Shown here: piece after piece, positions 17,859 to 26,896 of the stretch
Numbering within the stretch: the stretch's first letter is position 1
Layout of the letters: each line of letters opens with the position of its first letter
NCBI RefSeq assembly: GCF_001669775.1
Contig: NZ_LXWK01000018.1
Coordinates: forward strand, 1-64,000
Source of the DNA: Rheinheimera sp. SA_1
GTDB lineage: Bacteria > Pseudomonadota > Gammaproteobacteria > Enterobacterales > Alteromonadaceae
Length of the DNA: 64,000 bases
Direction: 5' to 3'
The notes under the pieces: model-generated
Databases searched by the model: none
What the model was told of the DNA's origin: nothing
The model's input: only the letters and a program-made list of their open reading frames with translations
Position numbers and translations under genes: made by a program

Positions 17859-19253
17859 TCAGTAAGGGGAAGCCGGAATGTAAAAACTCGTACTGCGGCC
17901 ATCAATACTTAAGCGGGTTGGCGCGATGCTCGTGGTATTGTTGGAAAGGTTATAGCTGTCGCCTGGCAGCAATTTGTAACGCAGTAAATCGGTGATCCGT
18001 ACCGGTTGACCGCAGACAATCTGGGTGTATTGCGTTTGTGCATCAGCGCGCAATACATAGACTTCGCTGGCACCGTCAACGACGCCAACACCGTTTGCTG
18101 TGACAAACAACGACGTCGCTTCAGACACCGCAATCACCCGGCCACTGGCACCTAATTTAGCCTGGAATACTGCTGAACGGCCCATCCGATCGCGTTGGCG
18201 GAAATGGGTGTCGGTGATGGTATTGGCCAGCAGCGGGAAGTTGAGGAAGTTGGTGCTGATATTGATGGTGTTATGGCAATAATTGGTCACCACTTCACTA
18301 CTGACCGCGCCTGCCACGCCATCCGGATCATACACAAACTTACCCAGTACATGGTTACCGGCCGAGGTTCCGCCCACCACACCACCTTTGCCGTAGACAT
18401 GCTCCAGCGCCGTAGCCACTTTGGTCCCTTGCCAGGCGTTTAAATACGCCGACTGGTCACCACCGGCAATAAACACCGCTTCCGCCGCTTTAATTGCCCA
18501 TTCCACATAAGCGGAATTAGCTTTGGTGGTGGTATCGATAATTAAGGTTTCGACCGATGCAGCATTGGTCAGTCCTTGCAGATAACTGTTGTAGGCATTG
18601 GTGCCAGAGGTACGTAGCACAACGACATTACCGCCTTTAATTTGCGGGCTGACACGCAGACTAAATGCCGCGTCCACATCAGCACCACCGCCCATCAATA
18701 ACAATGAACCTTGCCCGGACGTTAACGTCGGGCAATTGTCAGTGCTGGCACCGGTTAAATAAGTAGTTAAACCAGAAGGTTTGGCAGGTCGGCTGCCATA
18801 ACTGCAACTGGTGGTTGGCGGCGGTTCAGTGCCACCACCGCCGGTCGCGCCCTGGAATGTCACTTTGAGTTGATAATTGCCAGTGCCGCTGTAGCGGCTG
18901 ACTTTGACATAGTGCTTACCAGCTGCCGCCGCATTGTAAGTAGCGGTTTCCGGATTACTGCTGCTTTGGCCAGACAAGATATAACTACCGCTGCTGCGAT
19001 ACAGATAAAAATCAAAATCGGCATTACTGCCGTGACTTAATTGCACTGTGATATTACCGGTGCTGGTACTGTCAAAACTGTACCAATCAACATCACTGCT
19101 ACTGCCAATGGCGCCAGTGACTTGCTGATTACTGCAAAGGCCGCTATCAGCGGTGCCTTCAGTGTTGTTGCTCTCGGATTCTTGTAACAGACAGGCCTGC
19201 GCATTGCTTGACAGCAATAACGCAACAGCGCCTAAAAGGATGTTTGCTTTCAT
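17859..19253 (-). CDS. Secreted S51 (cyanophycinase-like) peptidase with PPC domain
   Basis: A 464-residue exported protein. After a signal peptide (KANILLGAVALLLSSNAQA), residues about 25-135 form a bacterial pre-peptidase C-terminal domain (ESESNN start, DVDWYSFD, FDFYLYRSSG, HYVKVSRYSGTGNYQLKV). A Gly/Pro linker follows, then an S51 catalytic domain with LLLMGGGADVD, FIAGGDQSAY, the nucleophile serine in GGTSAGNHVLG and DTHFRQRDRMGR. S51 enzymes cleave cyanophycin or Asp-X bonds; the substrate here is unknown, but secretion suggests extracellular scavenging. The PPC domain is at the N-terminus, unusual given its name. Confidence 0.82.
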   Translation of the reverse strand: MKANILLGAVALLLSSNAQACLLQESESNNTEGTADSGLCSNQQVTGAIGSSSDVDWYSFDSTSTGNITVQLSHGSNADFDFYLYRSSGSYILSGQSSSNPETATYNAAAAGKHYVKVSRYSGTGNYQLKVTFQGATGGGGTEPPPTTSCSYGSRPAKPSGLTTYLTGASTDNCPTLTSGQGSLLLMGGGADVDAAFSLRVSPQIKGGNVVVLRTSGTNAYNSYLQGLTNAASVETLIIDTTTKANSAYVEWAIKAAEAVFIAGGDQSAYLNAWQGTKVATALEHVYGKGGVVGGTSAGNHVLGKFVYDPDGVAGAVSSEVVTNYCHNTINISTNFLNFPLLANTITDTHFRQRDRMGRSAVFQAKLGASGRVIAVSEATSLFVTANGVGVVDGASEVYVLRADAQTQYTQIVCGQPVRITDLLRYKLLPGDSYNLSNNTTSIAPTRLSIDGRSTSFYIPASPY

Positions 19254-19845
19254 TTTTGTGATCCTGCTTTATTGTAGTTTTAAAAGTTTTTTAAATGTTG
19301 GTGGCATTCATCCGTCATCCTTGAAGCTGCAGAAACTGCGGTTTCAGGGACATGGGTTATAGCCAGTGTGGTCACATCACGTCCGGGTGATACAAAAAGC
19401 ATCCTGCAAGTTTTTTAGTAGTCAGACCCGCAAAAGCCTGAACACCAAAATTGGGGAATGTCGAAGGGGAAGCTACTCGTCGAACCACTCAGAGAGGTGG
19501 TAATCGGCAGCAACACAATGCAGATTGGCAGGCTTGGGTGACTGCGCTAATGATTTGTCGATGTGCTGATTACTCAGAATCGTCATTTCAAACCTGCATA
19601 AAATTGCTGAATTAGTGAACATTAATATGATGCGGAGGCGGTGCGCTGTCAATCAGGCAAATTCGGAAAAAATGTAAACATAAAAATAATTATTTGCAAT
19701 AAAATGGCAATTTATTTAGGCTATTCATCTCATCACGCTAATGGAACCCGCGTTTTCGATACGCATGTTCGATCACCCCAAGCGTCAAACAATGGGTTCG
19801 ATACCCAAATATCTTTGAGTTGTCAGCTATCTAAAAGGGATTTTT
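19254..19845. other. 592-bp gap between divergent genes
   Basis: No gene is supported. The segment separates the S51 peptidase gene (left, minus) from the TonB-C/Sel1 gene (right, plus), so it should hold both promoters. It contains CCGTCATCCTTGAAG at 19312-19326, similar to one end of the dispersed repeat at 25845 and 30475, possibly a decayed fragment. It also holds three TTCGAT-containing words at about 19755-19805, one of which folds into a small T-arm-like hairpin without the rest of a tRNA. Confidence 0.5.
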
Positions 19846-21159
19846 ATGCTTCGCAAAATACTACTCACTGCATTGGTACTCCATCACACTGCCGCTTGCG
19901 CCAACTTTCTAACCGGATTGCAGGCGTACGAGAAAAAAGACTACGCCACGGCGCAATATGAGTTCTCAGCATTACTGCCCATCGCCAATGAGCAGGCGGC
20001 ATTTAATCTGGCGGCAATGGCTTTTAACGGCGAAGGCCAAGTGGAGAATAAGGCCAAAGCGCTGGCTTATTTTGAACTGGCCGCCACTCTTGGTCATCCG
20101 GACGCTGCAGCGATGGTCGCCAAAATGAAACCGGCTCTAAACGCTGAACAAGCCGCGACTGCTGCAGGATTACTCGCGAAATTACAGCAAAGCGTCGTGA
20201 TCAGTGACGTTGAACCAGAAACAGAAAATAAACCGGACCTACAAGCGATAGAACGGGTTTCACCAAAGTATCCCCAGAATGCAGCCCGCAAAGGACAATT
20301 TGGTTATGTAAATATCCGTTATGTGGTCGACGAGCAAGGTGGAGTGATCGCTGTCGATACCTTAGATTCGTTCCCCGAAAATGTATTTGAAAAAGAAGCG
20401 ATGGCAGCAGTAAAGCAGTGGCGTTATCAACCGACGGGTAAAAAACAGCTTGGTTCGGTAAAAATGACTTTTACCATGGGGCCACTCCAGCAAAAATCAC
20501 TGGAAAGATGGCTGAAAAAATATCAGATCTGGGCATATGCTGCAGCGGGATCTCCGCAGCACCAGGAAGCGCTTGGTAGTCTGTTACATTTGGCATACAA
20601 CAATTCAAATGTCGGCTTAGATAATGATGAACAAGCCGCTTTTGATGCCAATAAATTGCCTGCTGTACTCTTTGCCAAAAATTCAAATATTCCCAGTGCA
20701 ACGATTGAACACTTTCATGGTTATGCCAAAGTCGAAGTTAATGACGAAGGAATTGTCACCAAAATTCTCGAAGCTAAGTATCAGCGAAGCAAATCAGCCG
20801 AGGAAATTTTGCTGAATAAACCACTGCCTAATACACGAAAGGCTGGGGTATACGGCTTGAGCAGTCAGATAGATGAAAAAGTATCGATCCATCAATTTGT
20901 TCCAGCCAACCCACTCTACCAATACAAATATTGGTGGAAAACAGCCGCCAAAAATGGGGATTTAAGAGCACAGCGCTTCTTGGCCGCGACGAATAAACAA
21001 TGGGAAGACTACCTACTGAGCAAAGACGATCCCCAGGTACAAACCTGGGTTGGCGCCCGCATGCTGCTCGATGGCGACGCGGCATCCGGCAGAGCATTAC
21101 TGGCAAAAGCTCAACAACAAAATTATCCGCTGGCACTGGAATTAAAAGATACGTTGTAA
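19846..21159 (+). CDS. Sel1/TPR protein with TonB C-terminal domain
   Basis: A 437-residue exported protein with a signal peptide (MLRKILLTALVLHHTAACA). Residues about 20-95 have Sel1-like helices (ATAQYEFSALLPIANEQAAFNLAAMAFNGEG, KALAYFELAATLGHPDAA). Residues about 135-205 form a TonB C-terminal domain (VSPKYPQNAARKGQFGYVNIRYVVDEQG...EKEAMAAVKQWRYQP). The rest is alpha-helical with another Sel1-like piece near the end. It lacks the membrane anchor and Pro-rich spacer of true TonB, so it is more likely a periplasmic adaptor. A terminator follows. Role unknown. Confidence 0.78.
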   Translation: MLRKILLTALVLHHTAACANFLTGLQAYEKKDYATAQYEFSALLPIANEQAAFNLAAMAFNGEGQVENKAKALAYFELAATLGHPDAAAMVAKMKPALNAEQAATAAGLLAKLQQSVVISDVEPETENKPDLQAIERVSPKYPQNAARKGQFGYVNIRYVVDEQGGVIAVDTLDSFPENVFEKEAMAAVKQWRYQPTGKKQLGSVKMTFTMGPLQQKSLERWLKKYQIWAYAAAGSPQHQEALGSLLHLAYNNSNVGLDNDEQAAFDANKLPAVLFAKNSNIPSATIEHFHGYAKVEVNDEGIVTKILEAKYQRSKSAEEILLNKPLPNTRKAGVYGLSSQIDEKVSIHQFVPANPLYQYKYWWKTAAKNGDLRAQRFLAATNKQWEDYLLSKDDPQVQTWVGARMLLDGDAASGRALLAKAQQQNYPLALELKDTL

Positions 21160-21182
21160 GAACCAGCGCAATCCTAGTTAAC

Positions 21183-21219
21183 AACAGCCAGCTGCTATTC
21201 AGGCCTGGCTGTTATTTTT
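21183..21219 (+). terminator. Rho-independent terminator after the Sel1/TonB-C gene
   Basis: AACAGCCAG (21183-21191) pairs with CTGGCTGTT (21205-21213), loop of 13 nt, followed by ATTTTT. It lies 24 bp after the stop codon at 21159. Confidence 0.8.
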
Positions 21220-21267
21220 CCAAAAAACTATTCGCAGCCAATTCGAATTTGGGATCTGTTATCAGCA

Positions 21268-21816
21268 CTATGCTTCCCAAAGCGCCAGCTTCTCAGCAAA
21301 ACTGAGGCTGGCATGCGCCGGGCTGGTCGAAGGTAATTCGCGAATGAGGATCTTCGGATCGGGCCAGCAGTCTGGCAACTGCCGCTGATATTGCCGGAAA
21401 CTTTGTGCAGCTTTGCCGCCATTAAGCCAGATTTGTTGTAAATCAGGGAGTTGCTGACAAAGTTCCAGCAACGGATTAAAACGAATACTACTGCCGACAA
21501 TGGCGCTGTCGAGACTGCCCGCACGCTGGCAGCTGCCGATCACATCCCACATCGCCACCTGTGCCGCCAGCGCCTGCTGACAACGGCTAGGGTAAGCCAG
21601 ACTGGCATCAATACCAAACAGCTGCTCGAGTAGTGGCCAGAACTGATTGCGCGGGTGACCATAATATTGTTGGCTGTCCAAGGACGCCTGACCCGGCATA
21701 CTGCCGAGGATCAGGATTTTTGCAGTTGGCTGGTACAAAGGCGCCAGGCCTTGTAGCGCTGGTAGCTGTGGTAACGACAAAGGTAATTCGGTCACCGCAG
21801 CACTATTTTTAGCCAT
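21268..21816 (-). CDS. DNA-deoxyinosine glycosylase (UDG family 6)
   Basis: Base-excision repair enzyme that removes hypoxanthine (deaminated adenine) from DNA. The 182-residue protein starts at the ATG at 21816, 4 bp after the hemY stop; a longer TTG start would overlap hemY. Family motifs are ILGSMPGQASLDSQQYYGHPRNQFW near residue 38 and the C-terminal LPSTSPAHASLSF, as in the hypoxanthine-DNA glycosylase group of the uracil-DNA-glycosylase superfamily. It is the last gene of the hemCDXY operon, an arrangement with no obvious functional logic. Confidence 0.85.
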   Translation of the reverse strand: MAKNSAAVTELPLSLPQLPALQGLAPLYQPTAKILILGSMPGQASLDSQQYYGHPRNQFWPLLEQLFGIDASLAYPSRCQQALAAQVAMWDVIGSCQRAGSLDSAIVGSSIRFNPLLELCQQLPDLQQIWLNGGKAAQSFRQYQRQLPDCWPDPKILIRELPSTSPAHASLSFAEKLALWEA

Positions 21817-21820
21817 ACCA

Positions 21821-22924
21821 TTAGCCTTTGGTAGTAATACCAATAGCCACGAGTTCTGGTTGATACTGCAGCGCTTTTTGCCAGCTGGCAGCAGCTTGTT
21901 CGGCCTCGCCTTCTTGCGCCGCGCAATAACTTAACATCGCATATAAATAGGCGTTGTTGCTATGATCGCGTAACCAGTGCTGAATTTGCTTACGCAGCTG
22001 CAGTACGGAGCGCCCCAGCGGGATCTGCTGGATCACATTCCAGGCCAATGGCAAATCAGCCAGCGCCAGCGTTTCCAGCAGCAGTTTTTCGGCTTGCTCA
22101 GCCTGGCCACTGACCGCCAAAGCCCAGACTTTACCCAAAGTTGCCGCGACCGATTTGCGTTCTTTGGCACTTAAGTTTTGCCAATAACTGGCTTGTTCAT
22201 CAAACAATCCTTGTTGCGCCAGCGCACTAATCGCTTGCGGATAAACCTGATAACGATGCTGCGCCCATAGAACCTTACTAAACCACTGATATTTCAGCGC
22301 TTGTGGTACTTGTTCCAACAAGGTTTGCCACTGACCGGCCTGCTGCAACGCTGCCAGATAACTGCGGCCTAACGGCTGATTTTTAGGCTCCGCCGCAATT
22401 TTAGGCGTTAACACCGCGACTGCTTTTAATGCATCACCTTGCGCCAGCCATAAATCTGCCAGCAACAAACTGCTGTCCGCATCATCTGGATCCAACTCAG
22501 CCGCACGTTGATTGGCTTTGGCAAATTCACCGGCCCGCAGCGCACTGTAACTGGCCATGGTCAGTCGGGCTTTGTCCCAAAGTGGTTCAGATTTGGCAAT
22601 TTCAAACAATTGATGAGCGTTTTGCCAATCCTGGCGGGCAAACGCCAGTACACCTTGTTGCAGCGCCTGGCGGGCACGCCGCTCTTTGCGCGAACGTAAA
22701 AAACTAAAGCTGATGCGCGGCAAATGGAATAGGCGTTTTAATAACCACCACAGCCCCCACCACACCAGACCAGCTCCCAGCAGCACCAGAATGAGGCCGA
22801 CAAAAGTGGCTTCAATAGTGACGCCGGCGACCACGATCATCACATAACCCGGGTGATTGGCCAGCACCGGTCCGAGCAGCATCGCAAGCCCGAGCACAAT
22901 GACAAATAAGGCCAGCCGGATCAT
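21821..22924 (-). CDS. hemY: HemY, membrane-anchored TPR protein
   Basis: A 367-residue inner-membrane protein (E. coli HemY 398) of the proteobacterial HemY family, which is not protoporphyrinogen oxidase; its role in haem synthesis is supportive and poorly defined. Two N-terminal membrane helices (ALFVIVLGLAMLLGPVLA and ATFVGLILVLLGAGLVWWGLWWLL) are followed by RLFHLPRISFSFLRSRKERRARQALQQG and TPR helices. Its ATG overlaps the hemX stop by 4 bp, implying coupled translation. Confidence 0.92.
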   Translation of the reverse strand: MIRLALFVIVLGLAMLLGPVLANHPGYVMIVVAGVTIEATFVGLILVLLGAGLVWWGLWWLLKRLFHLPRISFSFLRSRKERRARQALQQGVLAFARQDWQNAHQLFEIAKSEPLWDKARLTMASYSALRAGEFAKANQRAAELDPDDADSSLLLADLWLAQGDALKAVAVLTPKIAAEPKNQPLGRSYLAALQQAGQWQTLLEQVPQALKYQWFSKVLWAQHRYQVYPQAISALAQQGLFDEQASYWQNLSAKERKSVAATLGKVWALAVSGQAEQAEKLLLETLALADLPLAWNVIQQIPLGRSVLQLRKQIQHWLRDHSNNAYLYAMLSYCAAQEGEAEQAAASWQKALQYQPELVAIGITTKG

Positions 22925-24042
22925 AACGCCAGCTCCGCAGCAGCAGTACCCTGACGATAAGCTTCAAACAGTTGTGGGCTTTTCAGTGGCGCCAGCAACG
23001 GTAAACTGACCTGTAATGCGGATAACGCAATTAAATCATCAGCCATCAGCTGCACCGCAGGTTCAGTGGCGGCAAAATAACGTTGCAGGCTGTCCGCACT
23101 TTGCTGAATAGCCGCAGCATACACCGCCTGGTTGTGTTGCATCGCTGCCAGTTCTGCCAGCAATAATTGTTGGGTTAAGGTATTGCGCACGCTGATTTGT
23201 TGTTCAGCCGTCAAACTGACGCCATCTTCCGGCAAGCTGGCACGTACCTGCACCAGACCACGCCAGAAATTCCCCCAATACAGCTGTAAATTTGACTGCC
23301 AGTCGGCAGCATCGTCAGTGACTTCTTCCTCCGACTGATTATCCATCGCCCGCTCCGATTGACGCAGTGGCAAAGTCTGGCTTTGCTGGCGCAAATTCGA
23401 TAACGTCAGGTGTAACTGGTGCATATCCGGTGTATTGAGCTCTGACAACATATGTTTGTCCTGGCTGATGGCTTCGCGCACCGCCACCAGACTGGCATCC
23501 TGCATTTGTTTTAATCGTTGATCGGCTAAATCAAGCACCTGCGCTACGCCGCTGACATTTTGTTCCAGAAACAGCTTTTGCTCGGCTAACCGCAGGAAAT
23601 ATTCCACTTCCAACAGCTGCCAGCCTTTGACGTTGCCACTTTGCTGTTCCAGCTGCAGCTGTAATTTATTCAGTTCCAGCTGGTTTTTTTCCGCCTGTTG
23701 CTGCGCTTTGCTGTCCCAATTGGCGACCACATCAACCAGTTGTTGCTGCATTTCCTGCTGCAATTCCAGCTGTTTGCTCTGAAACAAAGTAGTTTGGGTT
23801 TGTTGTTGATTGGATAAGGCTTGTTGCTGCTGTTGCAGCGCCGCCAATTGCGGTTGCCAAATATAGAAAAACCAGCCGACCAGTACCGCACTGCCAAGGG
23901 CCACTAACAATGAAATCACGGCTAATACAGTCGAACCGGCAGTGCGGGGACGCACGGCAGCCGATGGGGTTACCGGTGGAACTTTAGCTTCATTGGCCGG
24001 ACGAATAACCTCGTTATTCAGCGCTGGACTGAGCTCGCTCAT
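22921..24042 (-). CDS. hemX: HemX
   Basis: A 373-residue protein often annotated as uroporphyrinogen-III C-methyltransferase but lacking the SAM-binding motifs of that enzyme. The N-terminus is Pro/Ala-rich and cytoplasmic, followed by one membrane helix (STVLAVISLLVALGSAVLVGWFFYIW), a long coiled coil rich in Gln (about residues 65-135) and a helical periplasmic domain with VKGWQLLEVEYFLRLAEQKLFLEQNV, the conserved HemX motif. It overlaps hemD by 29 bp and hemY by 4 bp. Probably a scaffold for the haem enzymes at the membrane. Confidence 0.92.
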   Translation of the reverse strand: MSELSPALNNEVIRPANEAKVPPVTPSAAVRPRTAGSTVLAVISLLVALGSAVLVGWFFYIWQPQLAALQQQQQALSNQQQTQTTLFQSKQLELQQEMQQQLVDVVANWDSKAQQQAEKNQLELNKLQLQLEQQSGNVKGWQLLEVEYFLRLAEQKLFLEQNVSGVAQVLDLADQRLKQMQDASLVAVREAISQDKHMLSELNTPDMHQLHLTLSNLRQQSQTLPLRQSERAMDNQSEEEVTDDAADWQSNLQLYWGNFWRGLVQVRASLPEDGVSLTAEQQISVRNTLTQQLLLAELAAMQHNQAVYAAAIQQSADSLQRYFAATEPAVQLMADDLIALSALQVSLPLLAPLKSPQLFEAYRQGTAAAELAL

Positions 24043-24799
24043 GGAATTTCCTTCTTAACTGGCAAATGGCGTCCAACAACGCCTGGTCATTGGCACTGGC
24101 GGCCAGAACAATGTTGGTCGCCGGGATCCCCATCGCGACAGCAGTTTCTGCCATACGCTGGCTGACCATAATCCATTGTCGTTGTTGCAACCAGGGTAAC
24201 GCAACGTCGGGCAAAGAGGTCAACAGCAGGGATAAAATTTCATTACTGGTCACTACGATACATTGTATTTGCTGCGCACGCCACTGGTCAGACAAGCGCT
24301 GACCATCTAACGGCAACGGTACTCTTTTGTAACTTTGCACATAAGTGACTTTAGCACCACGCGCCAACAAACCTTGTTTAATCAGTTCTCGCCCGCCATT
24401 ACCGCGGATAATCACAATATCGCGCTCAAACACATCCTGTAATTGCGGTAACGCCAGCACCCCTTCACTGCGTTGATCGGCTGGCGCCACGACCGGATGA
24501 CCACAACTGCGCTCCAGCGCCGAGGCGGTGGTCGCACCGACGGCCAGCAAGGGCTGCGTCAGACTTTTTAAATCGAATTGTTGTTCCAGGCAAGTCACCG
24601 CCGAGACACTGACAAAAATAATCAGCTCAGCGCTTTGTAGATGTAGCAGATCACGATGACGCAGCGGCATCAGCTGGGTGGTGATCAGTGGCTGATAGAC
24701 ATAACCAATAGCCAGCTCATCCAGCCCGGCCAGCAGATTATCGGCTTTCCCGGCAGGTCGGGTGATCAGCACACCAAAATCATTGGCTGGCAGGTTCAT
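24014..24799 (-). CDS. hemD: Uroporphyrinogen-III synthase
   Basis: Closes hydroxymethylbilane with inversion of ring D to give uroporphyrinogen III. The 261 residues are normal length. Weakly conserved as usual for HemD, but with the expected GVLITRPAGKADNLLAGL opening, VSVSAVTCL, the hinge LAVGATTASALE and VVTSNEILSLL. It starts 3 bp after the hemC stop and overlaps hemX. The genomic position between hemC and hemX makes the call safe. Confidence 0.93.
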   Translation of the reverse strand: MNLPANDFGVLITRPAGKADNLLAGLDELAIGYVYQPLITTQLMPLRHRDLLHLQSAELIIFVSVSAVTCLEQQFDLKSLTQPLLAVGATTASALERSCGHPVVAPADQRSEGVLALPQLQDVFERDIVIIRGNGGRELIKQGLLARGAKVTYVQSYKRVPLPLDGQRLSDQWRAQQIQCIVVTSNEILSLLLTSLPDVALPWLQQRQWIMVSQRMAETAVAMGIPATNIVLAASANDQALLDAICQLRRKFHERAQSSAE

Positions 24800-24802
24800 A
24801 GG

Positions 24803-25735
24803 CTACTCGGACGCCTGATAAACAGCGGCCAGAATGACGTCGGCGCCCATAGACAGCAGTTGCTCTGCTAATTTGACACCAAGGGCTTCGCCGTCAATCG
24901 CCGGGCCATGTGCTTCGGCTTGTAAAATATGTTTACCATCAAGCTGCCCCACCAAACCACGCAGCCAAAGCTGGTCGCCCTGGTGAACGGCAAAAGCGCC
25001 AATCGGCACCTGGCAGCCCCCTTGCAGACGACGGTTCATCGCACGCTCGGCCAATACCGCTTGTCGGGTTGGCAGATGTTCCAGCGGTGCTAACCATTGC
25101 TGAACTTGCAGATCGTCACTGCGACATTCAATGCCGACTGCGCCCTGGCCATTGGCGGGCAGGCTTTTCTCAACGTCAATAAAAGTGGCGATCCGCGCTT
25201 CAAAACCCAACCGGATCAAACCGGCAGCGGCCAGAATAATGGCATCGTATTCGCCCTGATCCAGCTTGTTTAAACGGGTGTTGACGTTGCCACGCAAATC
25301 GCGGATTTGTAAATCGGGACGTAGTGCTTTTAACTGGCACTGGCGACGTAAACTGGAAGTGCCTACCACAGCGCCATGCGGCAGTGCATCGAGGGAAACA
25401 TATTGATTGGAGACAAAAGCGTCACGCGGATCTTCGCGCTCGCAGATGGTTTGTAGTTGTAAACCTTCGGGAAATTCTACCGGCACATCTTTCATGCTAT
25501 GCACGGCGATATCAGCACGGCCTTCCAGAATGGCGGTTTCGAGTTCTTTGACAAACAAACCTTTGCCGCCGATTTTGGCTAAAGGGGTATCCAGAATTTT
25601 GTCGCCCTGAGTCGACATCGGGACTAATTCAACGTCTAGCTGTGGATGAAAATGCTGTAAGCGGGCTTTGACATACTCCGCTTGCCACAAAGCGAGAGCG
25701 CTTTTGCGGGTGGCAATCCGAATTCGTTGCGTCAT
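24803..25735 (-). CDS. hemC: Hydroxymethylbilane synthase (porphobilinogen deaminase)
   Basis: Polymerises four porphobilinogens on a dipyrromethane cofactor. The 310-residue protein (E. coli 313) starts at the ATG at 25735 ([18 protein letters not shown]); an upstream TTG in frame at 25780 is outside the family. The cofactor cysteine is C241 in [13 protein letters not shown]. Other family segments are [29 protein letters not shown] and GTSSLRRQ. First gene of hemCDXY. A repeat element lies 70-250 bp upstream, inside or next to the promoter region. Confidence 0.97.
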   Translation of the reverse strand: MTQRIRIATRKSALALWQAEYVKARLQHFHPQLDVELVPMSTQGDKILDTPLAKIGGKGLFVKELETAILEGRADIAVHSMKDVPVEFPEGLQLQTICEREDPRDAFVSNQYVSLDALPHGAVVGTSSLRRQCQLKALRPDLQIRDLRGNVNTRLNKLDQGEYDAIILAAAGLIRLGFEARIATFIDVEKSLPANGQGAVGIECRSDDLQVQQWLAPLEHLPTRQAVLAERAMNRRLQGGCQVPIGAFAVHQGDQLWLRGLVGQLDGKHILQAEAHGPAIDGEALGVKLAEQLLSMGADVILAAVYQASE

Positions 25736-25806
25736 GATAAGAACCTGTTTTTGAAGACTGGACCAGTCGCGGCCTGTCACGCCCTCCGGTCAAAAACTGG
25801 CGCTAT

Positions 25807-25855
25807 TATACCCAAACAACCTGAAGAAGCGAGTTTCAAGTAGATTGGGTGTATA
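25807..25855. repeat. Short palindromic repeat ended by TATACCCAA
   Basis: TATACCCAA at the left end is inverted as TTGGGTGTATA at the right, enclosing AACAACCTGAAGAAGCGAGTTTC. This resembles short intergenic repeats recalled from other Alteromonadales. It abuts and shares its right terminus with the larger element at 25845-25985. Confidence 0.55.
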
Positions 25856-25985
25856 CCCTTCATCCTTGAAGATTCGGGGTTGTTGGCCGCCTTCACTCGC
25901 CCTAGTCACATAGACAGCTATGCTCCTAGGGTCTCGCTCAGTTGCCGCCTACCCGAATCTTCAATGATTTTGGGTGTATACCCAA
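25845..25985. repeat. Dispersed palindromic repeat, copy A
   Basis: About 140 bp with terminal TTGGGTGTATACCC / GGGTGTATACCCAA and inner inverted arms ATCCTTGAAGATTCGGGG and CGAATCTTCAATGAT. A central palindrome has CCCTAG and CTAGGG flanking TCACATAG...CTATG. Copy B, in the opposite orientation, is at 30475-30617. It lies between hemC and the DUF2914 gene and touches the 3' end region of the latter. It has no coding capacity, so it is MITE- or REP-cluster-like. Confidence 0.8.
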
Positions 25986-26008
25986 CTTTAATGATGAAGG
26001 TAATAGAA

Positions 26009-26785
26009 TTATTGATATTGAAAGTCGTGTTGATACAACACATTTTGCTGCTGATCAACAATTTCGACCCGCCAGCTACCCAGTTGATCCGGCAGCAACC
26101 ACTTCTCGCTGTAGGTTCGCCAGGGTGAATCTTCAATCGTCAGCAGCGCTTCGGTTTGCACTTGTCCGGCAAAAGACCAACGATGAATAAGTTGCTGACC
26201 GGCATATCCCTGCAGTTCAGTAAACAAATACAAACGTTGAATGTGTTGCTTCGCCACCAGCGTGTCAATGGCGGCACCGGGTTCTAATTGTTCCATGGTC
26301 GCAGCCAGCACAATCCGGCTAAAACCTTTGGGCAATTTGCGACCGGTGATCGGCATCTCTGCCGATGGTGGTGGTGTTAATTGCCTGGACGCAGTTTCAG
26401 CCACTGCCTTCGCGGCTGTTGGCTCTGCTGCTACTTGCTCAGTCACTACATTTTGTCGCATAACTGACGGTGTGGATGTCGGCTCCTGAGCAGTGCTGCG
26501 GTTTTGCGACAGTTCTTCCACGCCGGGACTTTCCGCCAATTCTTCAGTCGCCACCGCGGCAACGTCACTCGCCGGATGATAATCAGCAGCGACAGCAGGC
26601 GGCACTTTGCCGACAAATTGCTGCCACAAAAGATAACCAGCCGCAGTTAGCAGCACCAATAACAATAAACCCAAAGTCACTTTCAGTTTAGACAGGCGAG
26701 CCGGTGGTGCCGTGATGGGCAACACCACGGGTTGCGCCGCATGCAGCTTAACTTTCACAGTGAGTTTGGCAGCCTGTTCCGTCAC
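26009..26785 (-). CDS. DUF2914 single-pass membrane protein
   Basis: A 258-residue protein: cytoplasmic N-terminus of about 35 residues, one membrane helix (LKVTLGLLLLVLLTAAGYLLW), an Ala/Pro/Thr-rich periplasmic linker of about 100 residues, then a C-terminal DUF2914 domain with RLYLFTELQGYAGQQLIHRW, WRTYSEKWLLPDQLGSWRVEIVD. The domain is of unknown function and is thought to be extracytoplasmic. GTG start with AGAGAG 8 nt upstream. It sits where many gammaproteobacteria have cyaA between hemC and cyaY. Confidence 0.8.
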   Translation of the reverse strand: MTEQAAKLTVKVKLHAAQPVVLPITAPPARLSKLKVTLGLLLLVLLTAAGYLLWQQFVGKVPPAVAADYHPASDVAAVATEELAESPGVEELSQNRSTAQEPTSTPSVMRQNVVTEQVAAEPTAAKAVAETASRQLTPPPSAEMPITGRKLPKGFSRIVLAATMEQLEPGAAIDTLVAKQHIQRLYLFTELQGYAGQQLIHRWSFAGQVQTEALLTIEDSPWRTYSEKWLLPDQLGSWRVEIVDQQQNVLYQHDFQYQ

Positions 26786-26896
26786 AGCACACTCTCTTTA
26801 AAAATAACGTTCAAAATAGCAATACAACCAGCTTTCACATGCCCAGTTCGTTCAATCCATTGCCTGCAAACTTCTGTCACCGTCGTACGAGTCTTA

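Noticed and set aside
19755-19807. tRNA-like T-arm (TGGG-TTCGATA-CCCA)
   Set aside because: Only a 4-bp stem and 7-nt loop; no acceptor stem, D-arm, anticodon arm or CCA end can be fitted around it.
22921-24042. HemX as a real uroporphyrinogen-III methyltransferase
   Set aside because: The SAM-binding motifs are absent; the coiled-coil, single-helix layout is that of the HemX scaffold family.
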